Assembly (NCBI GenBank): GCA_964441775.1 | Contig: CAYTVL010000029.1 | Span: forward strand, 13,725 to 77,724 | Direction: 5' to 3' | DNA from: SYOC01 sp964441775 | GTDB lineage: Bacteria; Desulfobacterota; Binatia; Bin18 | Length of the DNA stretch: 64,000 nt | In this document: positions 8,864 through 18,700 of the stretch, piece after piece | Layout of the letters: each line of letters opens with the position of its first letter | Numbering within the stretch: the first letter of the stretch is position 1 | Made by a program: the position numbers and the translations under genes | The notes under the pieces: model-generated | What the model was told of the DNA's origin: nothing | Seen by the model: only the letters and a program-made list of their open reading frames with translations | Database searches by the model: none

Positions 8864-9202
8864 ATGGCGACGAAACCCTCAGCAGCAGTGTCAGCGGCGC
8901 GAGAAAAAGTTCGCAGCGTGGCCCCGAAACTCATCGACCTTACCGAAAAAGTCGTGTTCGGCGATGTGTGGGAGCGTCCCGGCTTATCGAAGCGCGATCG
9001 CAGCTTAATTACGGTGGCGGCGTTGATGTCCACCTATCGGCCTGAGCAGTTGCGCGGCCATATTGAGCGCGCGTTGACTAACGGTGTGACCAAGGAAGAA
9101 CTGGGCGAACTCTTTACGCACTTGGCCTTCTACTCTGGCTGGCCCACGGCGATGACCGCAGCGACAATCGCCAAAAGCGTGTTCGACGAACAACAACAAT
9201 AG
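8864..9202 (+). CDS. Carboxymuconolactone decarboxylase-like protein
   Basis: A 112-residue all-helical protein of the CMD/AhpD family: WERPGLSKRDRSLITVAALMS, then GVTKEELGELFTHLAFYSGWP (quoted in part). There is no CxxC pair, so it is closer to gamma-carboxymuconolactone decarboxylases than to the peroxidase AhpD. The start has a textbook site, AAAGGAGGAACTT, just before the ATG at 8864. It begins a run of six genes on the plus strand ending at 15731, divergent from the lyase/CoA-transferase operon. A role in aromatic or lactone catabolism is inferred from the family only. Confidence 0.8.
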   Translation: MATKPSAAVSAAREKVRSVAPKLIDLTEKVVFGDVWERPGLSKRDRSLITVAALMSTYRPEQLRGHIERALTNGVTKEELGELFTHLAFYSGWPTAMTAATIAKSVFDEQQQ

Positions 9203-9259
9203 CAGCTCACATGAGCGTAGAGACCATGACGCCGGGCTCAGCCCGGGAGTGGAGGCGCT

Positions 9260-10204
9260 ATGCAAGTAGGGTTCATCGGGCTGGGGACGATGGGGGCAAA
9301 GATGGCCGCCAACCTCCAAAAGGTCGGCTATCAATTGGTCGTGCACGATCTCCGACGTGAGGCGACGGAACCACACCTGGCCGCAGGCGCGGTCTGGGCC
9401 GACTCTCCACGTCAAGTGGCGGAGGCGGTGGAGGTGGTCTTCACTTCGCTGCCTGGTCCAGTCGAGGTCGAGCACACGGCCCTTTCCGAGGGTGGACTCC
9501 TTTCTGGCCTGCGGCCTGGAAGCGCCTATTTCGACCTCTCGACGAATGCGCCGGATGTCGTGCAGCGTTTGCATACGACCTTTGCCGAACGGGGCGTGCA
9601 TCTACTCGATGCTCCGGTCAGCGGCGGTCCACGCGGGGCCGCTACAGGTAAACTGGCCATCTGGGTCGGTGGCGACCAGGCCATTTTCGAGAAGTATAAA
9701 CCCGTACTCGATGCGATTGGCGATCAGGCGCGGTATGTGGGGCCCATCGGCGCGGCCAGCGTCGCCAAGCTCGTGCATAACTGTGCGGGCTACGCGCTCA
9801 ATCGCGTCCTGTCCGAAGTATTTACGATGGGAGTCAAAGCCGGGGTGAACCCGTTGACGCTGTGGGAAGCCGTGCGTCAGGGAGCTTTGGGGCGCATGCG
9901 CACCTTTGATGGACTGATCAATCAATTTCTGCCCGGCATTTATGACCCGTCGGCGTTTGCGCTGCGTCTGGCCCACAAGGATGTCACCCTGGCGACTGCA
10001 TTGGGCCGCCAGTTGCAGGTGCCGATGCCGATGGCGAATCTAGCCTTGGACGAGTTGACCACGGCGCTCAATCGAGGCTGGGGCGACCGGGATTCACGAG
10101 CCGCCATGCTGCTGCAACAAGAGCGGGCCGGGGTGCAGATTGCGGTTGATCCGCAAGAGCTGCGCGAAGCGGTTGAGCGAGACGGCAAACCGAAAAAGAA
10201 GTGA
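9260..10204 (+). CDS. 3-hydroxyisobutyrate dehydrogenase-like oxidoreductase
   Basis: The 314-residue protein is an NAD(P)-dependent beta-hydroxyacid dehydrogenase. The N-terminal Rossmann motif is GFIGLGTMG (4-12), the substrate motif DAPVSGGPRGA is at 117-127, and the catalytic Lys170 lies in GAASVAKLVHN. The C terminus is basic (KPKKK). Substrates in this family include 3-hydroxyisobutyrate, tartronate semialdehyde and related acids, so the exact one is open. It follows the CMD-like gene by 57 bases and precedes the metallo-hydrolase by 27, consistent with one operon. Confidence 0.85.
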   Translation: MQVGFIGLGTMGAKMAANLQKVGYQLVVHDLRREATEPHLAAGAVWADSPRQVAEAVEVVFTSLPGPVEVEHTALSEGGLLSGLRPGSAYFDLSTNAPDVVQRLHTTFAERGVHLLDAPVSGGPRGAATGKLAIWVGGDQAIFEKYKPVLDAIGDQARYVGPIGAASVAKLVHNCAGYALNRVLSEVFTMGVKAGVNPLTLWEAVRQGALGRMRTFDGLINQFLPGIYDPSAFALRLAHKDVTLATALGRQLQVPMPMANLALDELTTALNRGWGDRDSRAAMLLQQERAGVQIAVDPQELREAVERDGKPKKK

Positions 10205-10231
10205 GTCCAGTTCCACGACAGGAGCCTAACC

Positions 10232-11035
10232 ATGAGTGAGCATCTCCCTGAGTACAAGATTTTTGCGATCCGCTACGCCACACGCGACGGGCGACGCGCT
10301 GACCACTTTATCGGCGGCGATCCGCACGATGGTCCCATGCCGATGGACTACTTCACCTGGGTTGTTGTCGGTCCTGATCGTCTCTTTCTCGTGGATACCG
10401 GGTTCACTGCGAAGGTCGCAGCCCAACGTAAGCGCACGTTCCTGCGTTGTCCAATCGAGAGTTTGCAGCTCTTGGATATCGACCCTGATGCAGTCACTGA
10501 TGTGATTCTTACTCACTTGCATTACGATCACGTCGGGAATTTTCACAAGCTGCCGCATGCTCGCTTTCATCTACAAGAGCGTGAAATGGCTTTCGCTACC
10601 GGACGCCATCTCCGTTATCCCTACTTCAGACATGGTTTTGAAGAGGAAGATATCGTCGGCTTAGTGCGGCTCAACTTCAAGCAGCGGCTCGATTTATACG
10701 AAGGTGACTTTGAACTGGCCCCGGGGCTGACCGTGCATCTCGCGCCAGGCCACACCGCGGGACTACAAGTCGTGCGCGTCCATACGCAGCGGGGGTACGT
10801 GGTGCTGGCCTCCGATTCCAGCCACTATTACGAGAATCTGCAGACGAACCGTCCGTTCATTGCGGTTGTCGACATCGCTGCTACGTTGGACGCCTTTCGC
10901 ACGGTTGAACGCTTAGCCTCGTCTGCTCAACATATCGTGCCGGGACACGACCCCTTGGTGATGCAGCGCTATCCCGCTGCGTCGTCGGCGTTGCAAGACA
11001 TTGTCGTGCGGCTTGATGCTGATCCGGCGGCGTGA
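10232..11035 (+). CDS. N-acyl homoserine lactonase-like metallo-hydrolase
   Basis: A 267-residue metallo-beta-lactamase-fold protein. The dinuclear zinc motif HLHYDH is at 95-100, followed by the downstream ligands in APGHTAG and ASDSSHYYEN and by VPGHD near the C terminus. The pattern resembles the AHL-lactonase (AiiA/AttM) subgroup, which opens lactone rings. In this cluster a catabolic lactone is as plausible as a quorum signal. An AACC spacer separates an upstream GACAGGAG site from the ATG. Confidence 0.8.
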   Translation: MSEHLPEYKIFAIRYATRDGRRADHFIGGDPHDGPMPMDYFTWVVVGPDRLFLVDTGFTAKVAAQRKRTFLRCPIESLQLLDIDPDAVTDVILTHLHYDHVGNFHKLPHARFHLQEREMAFATGRHLRYPYFRHGFEEEDIVGLVRLNFKQRLDLYEGDFELAPGLTVHLAPGHTAGLQVVRVHTQRGYVVLASDSSHYYENLQTNRPFIAVVDIAATLDAFRTVERLASSAQHIVPGHDPLVMQRYPAASSALQDIVVRLDADPAA

Positions 11036-11079
11036 AGTAAGAAAAACAACTCATTAACATTTACAAGAAGGAAGTAGCG

Positions 11080-12144
11080 ATGGAATACCGTACACTGGGC
11101 GGCACGGGCATGAAGGTGAGTCATTTTTGTCTCGGCGCCATGATGTTTGGATCGAACGGCAACACGGACCACAACGAGTGCATTCGCATGACGCATGCCG
11201 CACTCGATGCTGGGGTGAATTTTATTGACACCTCGGATGCCTATTCCGAAGGGGAGTCCGAGCGCATTCTCGCCAAGGCTTTGAAAGGTCGGCGCGAGAA
11301 TGTCGTGCTCGCTACCAAATGTTTCTTTCCGCCAGGTCGCGCCGGCATCGCCTCGACTGCAGAGCGGAACGTGAACGAGGGTGGTGGGTCGCGCCGCTGG
11401 ATTATGCGTGCGGTGGAGAATAGCCTGCAGCGGCTGGAAACGGATTATATCGATGTCTACCAGTTTCACCGACCCGATTGGGACACAGACATAGAAGAGT
11501 CGCTGGCGGCGATGACGGACCTGCAACGTGCAGGAAAAATTCGAGCGATCGGCTCCTCGGCTACGCCGGCGGAGTGGATTGTCGAGGCCCAGCGCGTTGC
11601 AGAACATCGTCATCTCGCACGGGTGCGCAGCGAACAGTGTATCTATTCAATCTTCAGTCGCCGAGTGGAAGAGGCCGTGCTGCCTGCATGCCGACGGAAC
11701 GGCGTTGGTGTAATGGTCTACGCCCCACTCGCCGGTGGATGGCTCACCGGGAAGTATCGTCGCAATGAGCCGCTGCCCGCGGGCAGCAGAGCTACCGGGC
11801 GTTTGGGCCGCATGGGGACGTGGAATGCCGAGCGGCCCGAGGTACAACGCAAATATGACCTTGTAGAAGAGTTGAGCGCGTTAGCGCAAGAAGCGGGACA
11901 TTCCCTGACGCACATGGCGATGGCGTTTGCCGCCGAGCACCCGGCTGTCAGTTCGGTGATCATGGGTCCGAAGACGCCGGCGCAACTCCACGATGTCCTC
12001 GCCGGGGCGGACCTCCGCTTGTCATCGGAGGTGCTGAATAGCATTGACGCTATTGTTCCCCCTGGGATACGCATCGATGCGAAAGAGTCGTTTATTCCCA
12101 ACCCGTGGATTGACGATCCGCAACGTCGTCGGCGATCCAGGTGA
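11080..12144 (+). CDS. Aldo/keto reductase
   Basis: The 354-residue TIM-barrel enzyme has the aldo/keto reductase tetrad: Asp50 and Tyr55 in NFIDTSDAYSEGESE, Lys80 in VVLATK, and His130 in DVYQFHRPD. The NADPH-binding end shows SSVIMGPKTPAQL. It lies 44 bases after the lactonase-like gene with AAGAAGGAAG before the ATG, and 42 bases before the Gfo/Idh gene. Substrate is unknown; it could reduce an aldehyde or ketone intermediate of the surrounding pathway, or oxidise a sugar. Confidence 0.88.
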   Translation: MEYRTLGGTGMKVSHFCLGAMMFGSNGNTDHNECIRMTHAALDAGVNFIDTSDAYSEGESERILAKALKGRRENVVLATKCFFPPGRAGIASTAERNVNEGGGSRRWIMRAVENSLQRLETDYIDVYQFHRPDWDTDIEESLAAMTDLQRAGKIRAIGSSATPAEWIVEAQRVAEHRHLARVRSEQCIYSIFSRRVEEAVLPACRRNGVGVMVYAPLAGGWLTGKYRRNEPLPAGSRATGRLGRMGTWNAERPEVQRKYDLVEELSALAQEAGHSLTHMAMAFAAEHPAVSSVIMGPKTPAQLHDVLAGADLRLSSEVLNSIDAIVPPGIRIDAKESFIPNPWIDDPQRRRRSR

Positions 12145-12186
12145 AGCTCACGCGGAAAAACATCTGAGAAAAAGGAGACGTAGGAC

Positions 12187-13296
12187 ATGGGGGAACAAAG
12201 TAAAGCACTTGGCGTGGGGATCATCGGCACTGGCTTCGGGTTGATGCATCTTCTGGGGTTTCGGCAATGCGAGAATGTGCAGGTCGTGGCAGTGTGTCAG
12301 CGCACGCCGGGAAAAGCCGAAGCGTTTGCGCAGCAGCACGGCGTGCCACATGCTTATACGGACTACCGACGCATTATCGATCATCCAGACATACAGGTAG
12401 TGAGTATCGCGGCCCCACCCTACGTGCATCACGAAATGACCTTAGCGGCCCTGGAGGCCGGGAAGTCGGTGCTGTGCGAGAAGCCTTTTGCCATGAACGG
12501 TCAGCAGGGGAAAGAGATGTACACCCGCGCGCAAGCGTCGGGCCTCACGCATGCGACCGCGTTTAACTGGCGATTTCTCCCAGGAGTGTCGCGGCTGAAA
12601 GAACTGATCGACGAGGGGTTCCTTGGGAAAATTTATCATGCCAATCTCATGTGGCACGCGGAACGACAAGCCGATCCCAACATCCCGCTCCTTTGGCGTC
12701 ATCAGAAGGAGTACGCCGGGTTCGGCGTGTTAGGCGATATTGGCCCCCATGTCATCGATATGACACGGTGGATGCTGGGTGATTTTCGCAAAGTGACGGC
12801 GCATTTCATGACTGCGATTCTGGAACGCAAAGTGGCGGGCTCTGGTGAGGTGGTCACGGCGGATGCTGACGACGCCTGCGCCTTCGTCGGCGAGATGGCG
12901 TCCGGGGCGCAGGTCTCTGTCCATCTCAGTCGCGTTGCGTTTGCCAGCAACTGTCATCGGTTTGAGTTGTACGGTAGCCAAGGGGTGCTGATTTATCATT
13001 CCGACCCCAAAGATGGCACCTGGATCAGCGGGCAAATTCATGGCGCCAAAGCTGGAGAGGCCAAGCTTACGGAGTTGTCTATTCCTGATCGGCTGCGAGC
13101 GGGGCTCGATACCAAAGACCTCGGGGCGGCGGTGGGTAATTTTCTCTTTGCTCAACTCTCGCGCCGATTCATCAACGGTCTGCGCACAGGGCAGCCAGTG
13201 ACGCCGAGCTTTTTTGAGGGCATGAAGTCACAAGAGGTGATTGACGCGTTGGTGCAGTCGGCGGCTGCCGGTAAATGGGTGGAACTCGGGGCCTAA
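12187..13296 (+). CDS. Gfo/Idh/MocA family oxidoreductase
   Basis: A 369-residue NAD(P)-dependent oxidoreductase with the N-terminal motif GIIGTGFGLMH (11-21) and the hallmark CEKPFAM with Lys99. The C-terminal alpha/beta domain includes GDIGPHVIDMTRWMLGD, a substrate-side motif of the family. Known members oxidise sugars, inositols and related polyols, or act on biliverdin-like or aromatic substrates. An AAAAAGGAGACGTAGGAC leader supports the ATG. Co-directional with its neighbours, it is the fifth of six genes in the run. Confidence 0.85.
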   Translation: MGEQSKALGVGIIGTGFGLMHLLGFRQCENVQVVAVCQRTPGKAEAFAQQHGVPHAYTDYRRIIDHPDIQVVSIAAPPYVHHEMTLAALEAGKSVLCEKPFAMNGQQGKEMYTRAQASGLTHATAFNWRFLPGVSRLKELIDEGFLGKIYHANLMWHAERQADPNIPLLWRHQKEYAGFGVLGDIGPHVIDMTRWMLGDFRKVTAHFMTAILERKVAGSGEVVTADADDACAFVGEMASGAQVSVHLSRVAFASNCHRFELYGSQGVLIYHSDPKDGTWISGQIHGAKAGEAKLTELSIPDRLRAGLDTKDLGAAVGNFLFAQLSRRFINGLRTGQPVTPSFFEGMKSQEVIDALVQSAAAGKWVELGA

Positions 13297-13322
13297 GCTG
13301 AACAGCGTTGGAGGGGATACAC

Positions 13323-15731
13323 ATGCAAGGGTTAGAAGGAGTGAAAGTACTGGAACTTGGTCGCCTGGTGTCGGCTGCCTATGCGACCAAGCTGATGGCG
13401 GACCTCGGCGCCGAGGTCATCAAAGTCGAGGAGCCAGGCGGGGACCCGACTCGCCAGCGGGGACCATTTCCTCAAGGTGTTCCGGATCCAGAGCAAAGTG
13501 GCCTGTTCTTAGCCTTGAATACCAACAAACGTGGGGTGACGCTCGATCTCCGTGAGGAACCGGACGCACTGCGACGGTTAGTGGCGTGGGCTGATGTGCT
13601 GGTCCACAACTATGCTCCGGCCCAGATGACGGAGTTTGGTCTCGACTATGAAGCGTTCCGCGCAATCAATCCGCGCTTGGTGATGTGCTCGCTCACGCCC
13701 TTCGGTTTGACTGGCCCTCACAAAGATTATCGGGCCTACGAGTTGACCGTTGCTCACGGTGGTGGGTGGGCGTGGTTGAGCCCCGGAGGGTCAGACCGGC
13801 CAGACCTGCCGCCATTGAAAGCCGCAGGGCATCAGGCGGATTTTCAAGCGGGCGTTGCAGCGACCACAGCGACGCTGGCCGCATATTATCGCGCCTTGGT
13901 GACGAGGGAAGGGGAGCATCTCGACTTTTCCAGTCAGGCATACATTGCCTCATTTGTTGATGTGAGCGCGCCGAACTACACCTATCAAGGCCAAGTGGCG
14001 ACACGTTTGGGGAAGCGCCTGTTGTATCCGTGGGGCATCTTTCCCTGCCAGGATGGACTGATGTTTCTCGTGATCGGCGAAGAAGACCAATGGCGGCGTC
14101 TAGTCGCCTTGATGGGCAATCCTGAGTGGACCACGTGGGAGATTTTTCAAGGGCTGGAGCATCGCGCCAAAAATCAGGATGCCTTACAGATATATCTGAC
14201 GGAGTGGATGCAACAGTGGCGCGTGGAGGATTTGTTCCGTGTGGGACAGGAGCAGCGCATCTGCTTTGCGCCGGTTTTTACCATGCCCCAACTTGCCAAG
14301 CAGGAACAGTTGCACGCTCGGCGCTTTTTTGTGGACGTGACGCATCCGCGCGCTGGGACTCTTACACAGCTTGGCGCTCCTTATCAATTGCAGGAGCCTT
14401 GGTGGCAAGTGCGTCGTCCTGCTCCGTTGCTCGGTGAACACAATAAAGAAGTTTTGCAAGCTCTTTCTCATAGCGCGCCATCTGCGACACTCACGACTCA
14501 CGACTCAGCCCCCAGGGCTCGATTACCTCTTGAAGGGATTCGTGTAGCGGATTTTACTTGGGTGTGGGCTGGCCCCTTTTGCACCCTGCACCTCGCGCAT
14601 CTTGGGGCTGAAGTCATCAAGATCGAGTCGCAGAAACATTCCGATGCGGCTCGGCGACTGCCGTATTATCCCAGTGACATGGAGCCCGGGGTGAATCGCT
14701 GCGCCTTGTTCAACCAGTGGGGGCAGGGGAAGAAGAGCATGTTGCTAAACTTAACGACCCTCAAAGGGATCGCCATTGCCAAAGAGTTAGTGCGCAAAAG
14801 CGACATTGTCGTACAAAACTTTGCCACCGGGGTGATGGATAAGATGGGGTTAGGCTACGAAGAGCTGCGCAAGATCAAACCGGACATCATCATGGCGTCC
14901 ATTTCCGGTTACGGGCATACTGGTCCACAGCGTCAGTATATGGCCTACGGTCCAGCCATTCCGCCGCTGACCGGATTGTCATCGATCACTGGATATGAAG
15001 GTGGTCCACCCGAGGAGGTCGGCATGGCCTACGGAGACCCCACCTCGGGCATTCATGCGGCGGTGGGCATTTGCGCCGCACTGGCGGCGCGGCAACGGAC
15101 CGGTCGCGGCCAGCATATTGAGGTATCGTTGTGGGAGTCCGTAGCGGCGCTCGTGCCGGAAGGGTGGATGGAGTACGCCATGAACGGGACGCAGCCGCCG
15201 CGCCGAGGGAATCGCGATCCGTGGATGGCGCCGCACAACTGTTTTCGTTGCGCGGGTGAAGATGAATGGGTGACGATTGCCTGTGGGACTGAAGCCGAGT
15301 GGCAAGCCTTGTGTCAAGCGATCAGACAACCGCAATTAGCTGAGGACGTGCGGTTCCGCACCGCGCAAGCTCGCAAAGCCAATGAAGATGCTCTGGATGA
15401 AATCTTGACACGGTGGACAACGCCACAGCAAAAATGGGACGTGACGCACACGCTGCAAGCGGTCGGCGTGGCGGCGTTTCCGTCAATGAGCGGTAAGGAT
15501 TTGGTGGAAGATCCACATCTGAATGAGCGTGGGTTCTTCACGCGGCTGGCGCACCCGGAAGTGGGCGTACGCACCCACATGGGCATGCCCTGGTTGCTCA
15601 CGCACGCGCCGAACGGTGTGCGCGCCCCGGCCCCTCTGTTCGGGCAAGACACCGAGCAGGTGATGCGCGACGTGCTCGGCTACGCCGCCGCAGAGATTGC
15701 TGCTCTCAAAGAGGAACGGGTGCTATATTGA
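13323..15731 (+). CDS. Double-length CaiB/BaiF CoA-transferase (fusion)
   Basis: This 802-residue protein contains two complete class III CoA-transferase units. The first opens with LEGVKVLELGRLVSAAYATK and the second, from about residue 403, with LEGIRVADFTWVWAGPFCT; both carry an AEVIK motif. A loose linker of about 20 residues (SAPSATLTTHDSAPRAR) joins them. Class III enzymes work as interlocked dimers, so the fusion may form an obligate heterodimer within one chain. I took the ATG at 13323 with GGAGGGG just upstream; an in-frame TTG at 13308 is less likely. It closes the six-gene run and ends before a hairpin. Confidence 0.88.
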   Translation: MQGLEGVKVLELGRLVSAAYATKLMADLGAEVIKVEEPGGDPTRQRGPFPQGVPDPEQSGLFLALNTNKRGVTLDLREEPDALRRLVAWADVLVHNYAPAQMTEFGLDYEAFRAINPRLVMCSLTPFGLTGPHKDYRAYELTVAHGGGWAWLSPGGSDRPDLPPLKAAGHQADFQAGVAATTATLAAYYRALVTREGEHLDFSSQAYIASFVDVSAPNYTYQGQVATRLGKRLLYPWGIFPCQDGLMFLVIGEEDQWRRLVALMGNPEWTTWEIFQGLEHRAKNQDALQIYLTEWMQQWRVEDLFRVGQEQRICFAPVFTMPQLAKQEQLHARRFFVDVTHPRAGTLTQLGAPYQLQEPWWQVRRPAPLLGEHNKEVLQALSHSAPSATLTTHDSAPRARLPLEGIRVADFTWVWAGPFCTLHLAHLGAEVIKIESQKHSDAARRLPYYPSDMEPGVNRCALFNQWGQGKKSMLLNLTTLKGIAIAKELVRKSDIVVQNFATGVMDKMGLGYEELRKIKPDIIMASISGYGHTGPQRQYMAYGPAIPPLTGLSSITGYEGGPPEEVGMAYGDPTSGIHAAVGICAALAARQRTGRGQHIEVSLWESVAALVPEGWMEYAMNGTQPPRRGNRDPWMAPHNCFRCAGEDEWVTIACGTEAEWQALCQAIRQPQLAEDVRFRTAQARKANEDALDEILTRWTTPQQKWDVTHTLQAVGVAAFPSMSGKDLVEDPHLNERGFFTRLAHPEVGVRTHMGMPWLLTHAPNGVRAPAPLFGQDTEQVMRDVLGYAAAEIAALKEERVLY
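14484..14511 (+). repeat. Short repeats inside the fusion linker
   Basis: The linker between the two CoA-transferase halves is encoded by ACTCACGACTCACGACTCAG-type repeats. Similar pentamer-rich segments occur inside the large regulator gene (18440-18476). They look like in-frame growth of a short repeat within an unstructured linker. Confidence 0.45.
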
Positions 15732-15735
15732 AAGC

Positions 15736-15764
15736 CTCACGCCCAGGCAGAGCCTGGACGTGAG
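15736..15764. terminator. Hairpin between convergent genes
   Basis: CTCACGCCCAGGC (15736-15748) pairs with GCCTGGACGTGAG (15752-15764) across a 3-base loop, with one mismatch. It fills the 49-base gap between the convergent CoA-transferase fusion and the regulator gene. No T-run follows on either side, so termination is inferred from position and stem strength. Confidence 0.55.
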
Positions 15765-15780
15765 AAAAGAAAGCCTGGCA

Positions 15781-18700
15781 TCAGTTACTTTCCCCTAGCT
15801 CGTTCAACAACGCCTTAGCTTCTTGCAAATCCTTCGTATCAAATCCCTCGGTGAACCAGCCATAAATCTCTGATAACAGCTGGTGAGCTTCTTTCCGTTT
15901 CTCCTGGCTCTGCCACAACCGCGCCAGGCTCACCGTGGCCCGTAGCTCCCACGACTTCGCTTGTTGCCGACGGGCAACCTCGATGGCCTTGAGAAAACAC
16001 GCTTCGGCTTCACCTTGGGGATCGGGGGTCAGGGGTCGGGATTCAGTATTGTCTGATTTTTGACTTTTGCCTTCCTGCGTAAGCAGGAGTGTGCCTTTCA
16101 GTCGGTACAACTCCGCCTCTTTGCGACGATGCCCTGTTCGGCTCACTATAGCGAGCGCATCCTCCAAAACCGTCAGCCCTTCTTTTGCTTGCCCCATTTT
16201 CTCGTACGTAGCGGCAAGATTGTACAGACACAGTGGACTGCGTACTGCACTCATACCCCGCTGTATCTGCGCAATTCCTCCTTCCACTTCCCCTTGCTCT
16301 GCCAGTGCACGACCTCGCAGAACCGTCGCCACTGCTACATAATACGGGAATCCTTGCTCGGAGCAGAGCGCAATTGCTTCCTCTGCTCGCTCTTGGGCCG
16401 CACGCCACTCACGACGATACAGATACAACTGAATCACTCCTTCGCAAAGGACTTCCGCTAATTGGTAAAAATGAAACTGTCTTCGCGCCTCTATGAGTGC
16501 GGTTTGACTCCGCTGCAAGGCTTGTTCTGGATAGCCAAGACACCAGAGTACATGGCCCACCATAGAGAGGGCGTTGACACCACTGACCCCCGTAAGCACT
16601 TGGTACAATTGGAGCGCGTCCCGAGCGACTGCCTGTTCGAGATGTTCGCGAGCAGGGAGGAACTCTCCTAAGTAGAGAAAGGTTATCCCCATAAGAAAGT
16701 GGGCTTCCCGCAAAGGAACAGCCGAGGGCTGAACGTCCTGAGCTTGGTCGAGCATCTCTTCCGCCAGCTCACGCGCAGCCTTGTATTGCATCCGCGCCAT
16801 GTAAAAGAACCATAATCCTGACAGCAGGGGGAAAAGTTTTGGCGGTTGTTCTCCCTGTCGGCTCAATTCGACGGCGCGCGTATAGGCTTTCCCCGCATCT
16901 CGAGATCCAGGCCCCTTGGTCAACTGCAGCATCCACCCTAAGGAGATTTGCAAGGATAGCTCTTGCTGGACGCACTGAGCGGAGCCTGGTAGCGTCTGCA
17001 GGAGATCTATCCCTCGGAGAAACAGACTGCGCGCTTCATGGTACGCAGAGCGTGCTTCGGCGTTCAGGCCCGCTTGCTGCAGATACTGAATAGCCTTGTT
17101 ATACTCCCGCCCGCGCTCAAAGTGCATGGCCAACTCGGCGGCCATCTCTCTGGCCCGCTCACCGTAGGCCTGTTCGACTCGCTCGCCAATCTGCCGATGC
17201 AGTCGCTGCCGCCGTCGGGCGGTGAGCCGGCCGTATAACGCGTCTTGATACAAGGCATGGAGGAATCCGTAGCGCATTGCCACTGTCCCATCAGGCCACT
17301 CGGCAGTTCCTCGTGCTCCCAGAAATTGCTCATGGTGTGCTAACTCGCTACACTGCTCTTCGATCTCATCGATCTCTGCTCCTACGCCAGCTGCTACTGT
17401 CGCAGCTGAGAATTCCGCCCCCGCCACACTCGCTACCTCCAGCATGCGCTTCTCAGTGGAACTGAGCCGCTCAATCTGCTTCTCGATCATCTGCTGCAGA
17501 CTCCCGGGCACCCAGGTTTCGACGCCCCTCACCTCGCCTTGCAGCGTCCACTGCCCATCAATACGCGCGAGCACTCCTTGGGTGACCAAGTAGTCCACCA
17601 GGTTGACCATGAAGAGAGGGTTGCCTTCGGTGCGCTGGTGAATCAGCTGCGCCAGTTTGTGAAGGGTCGCCGCGGCAAGACCCTTCCCCTGGCCCTTTCC
17701 CGCTGACGCAGGCGAGGAAGAGGCAAACCGCTTCACCAAATACTTGGTCACGTGCTCTTCCGTCAGAAAATTGAGCGGCAGCTCGACACACTGCCCATGA
17801 AGTTGCAGTTCCTGTTTCACGGATTTGAGAGCATGGTTGCTGACAATCACCTCAACCGGGCGATAGACGCCTATGATCAGTAGCCGGGCTGGCTCTCGCC
17901 GGCGCGCGACGAAGGCGAGCCAGTCCAACGTGGACACATCACTCCAGTGGAGGTCTTCGAGAACCAGCACCAACGGACGTTCCGCACTGAGGACTTCGAC
18001 TGCTTCCGCTAGTTCTCGTAACATCCGCTCACGTGTGGCGTCTTGAGTTCTGCGCTGGAGTGATTCCAGTTCACTTGTAGTGAGGAGCGCCGGCATTTGC
18101 ACCAACCAGGTCGGCGCGTGCTGGGACAGCAGGTCAATGAGATATTTGCCGTCCGGCTCCCGACACATGCGTCCCAGGGCTTCCAACACCGGCAGGTAGG
18201 CTTCCCCTTGCCCATAATGATCGATGCACTGCCCCCGACCGATCCACACAGTGCTCTTGGCACTGAGGCGGGCGACAAACGCGTCAACCACTGTCGTCTT
18301 ACCAATCCCCGGCTCGCCAGTGACGAAAACGAGCTGGCGTGTGCCCTCCAGTGCCCTCGTCAGCCATTTTTGCAACTGGGCGAGCTCTGCTTCTCGTCCC
18401 ACCAGGTGAGTGGTCAGTTGCCAGTTTCCATCCCTCTGTTTCCTCCTCCTGACTCCTGACTGCTGACTCCTGACTACTTTTCCAATAAACTGATATCCCC
18501 GCCTGTGCACGGTCTGGATAAACCGGGGCGCCTGTGGCGTATCCCCCAGCGCCTTGCGAATTTCTCGCACGCACTCCGAGAGCACCTCTTCGCTCACATA
18601 GATCTCCGGCCACACGGCCGTCAACAGCGCGTCTTTCGTCACTAACTGTCCTGCGTATTCCACTAAGTGGCAGAGCACCGCGAAAGCTTTAGGCGTGAGG

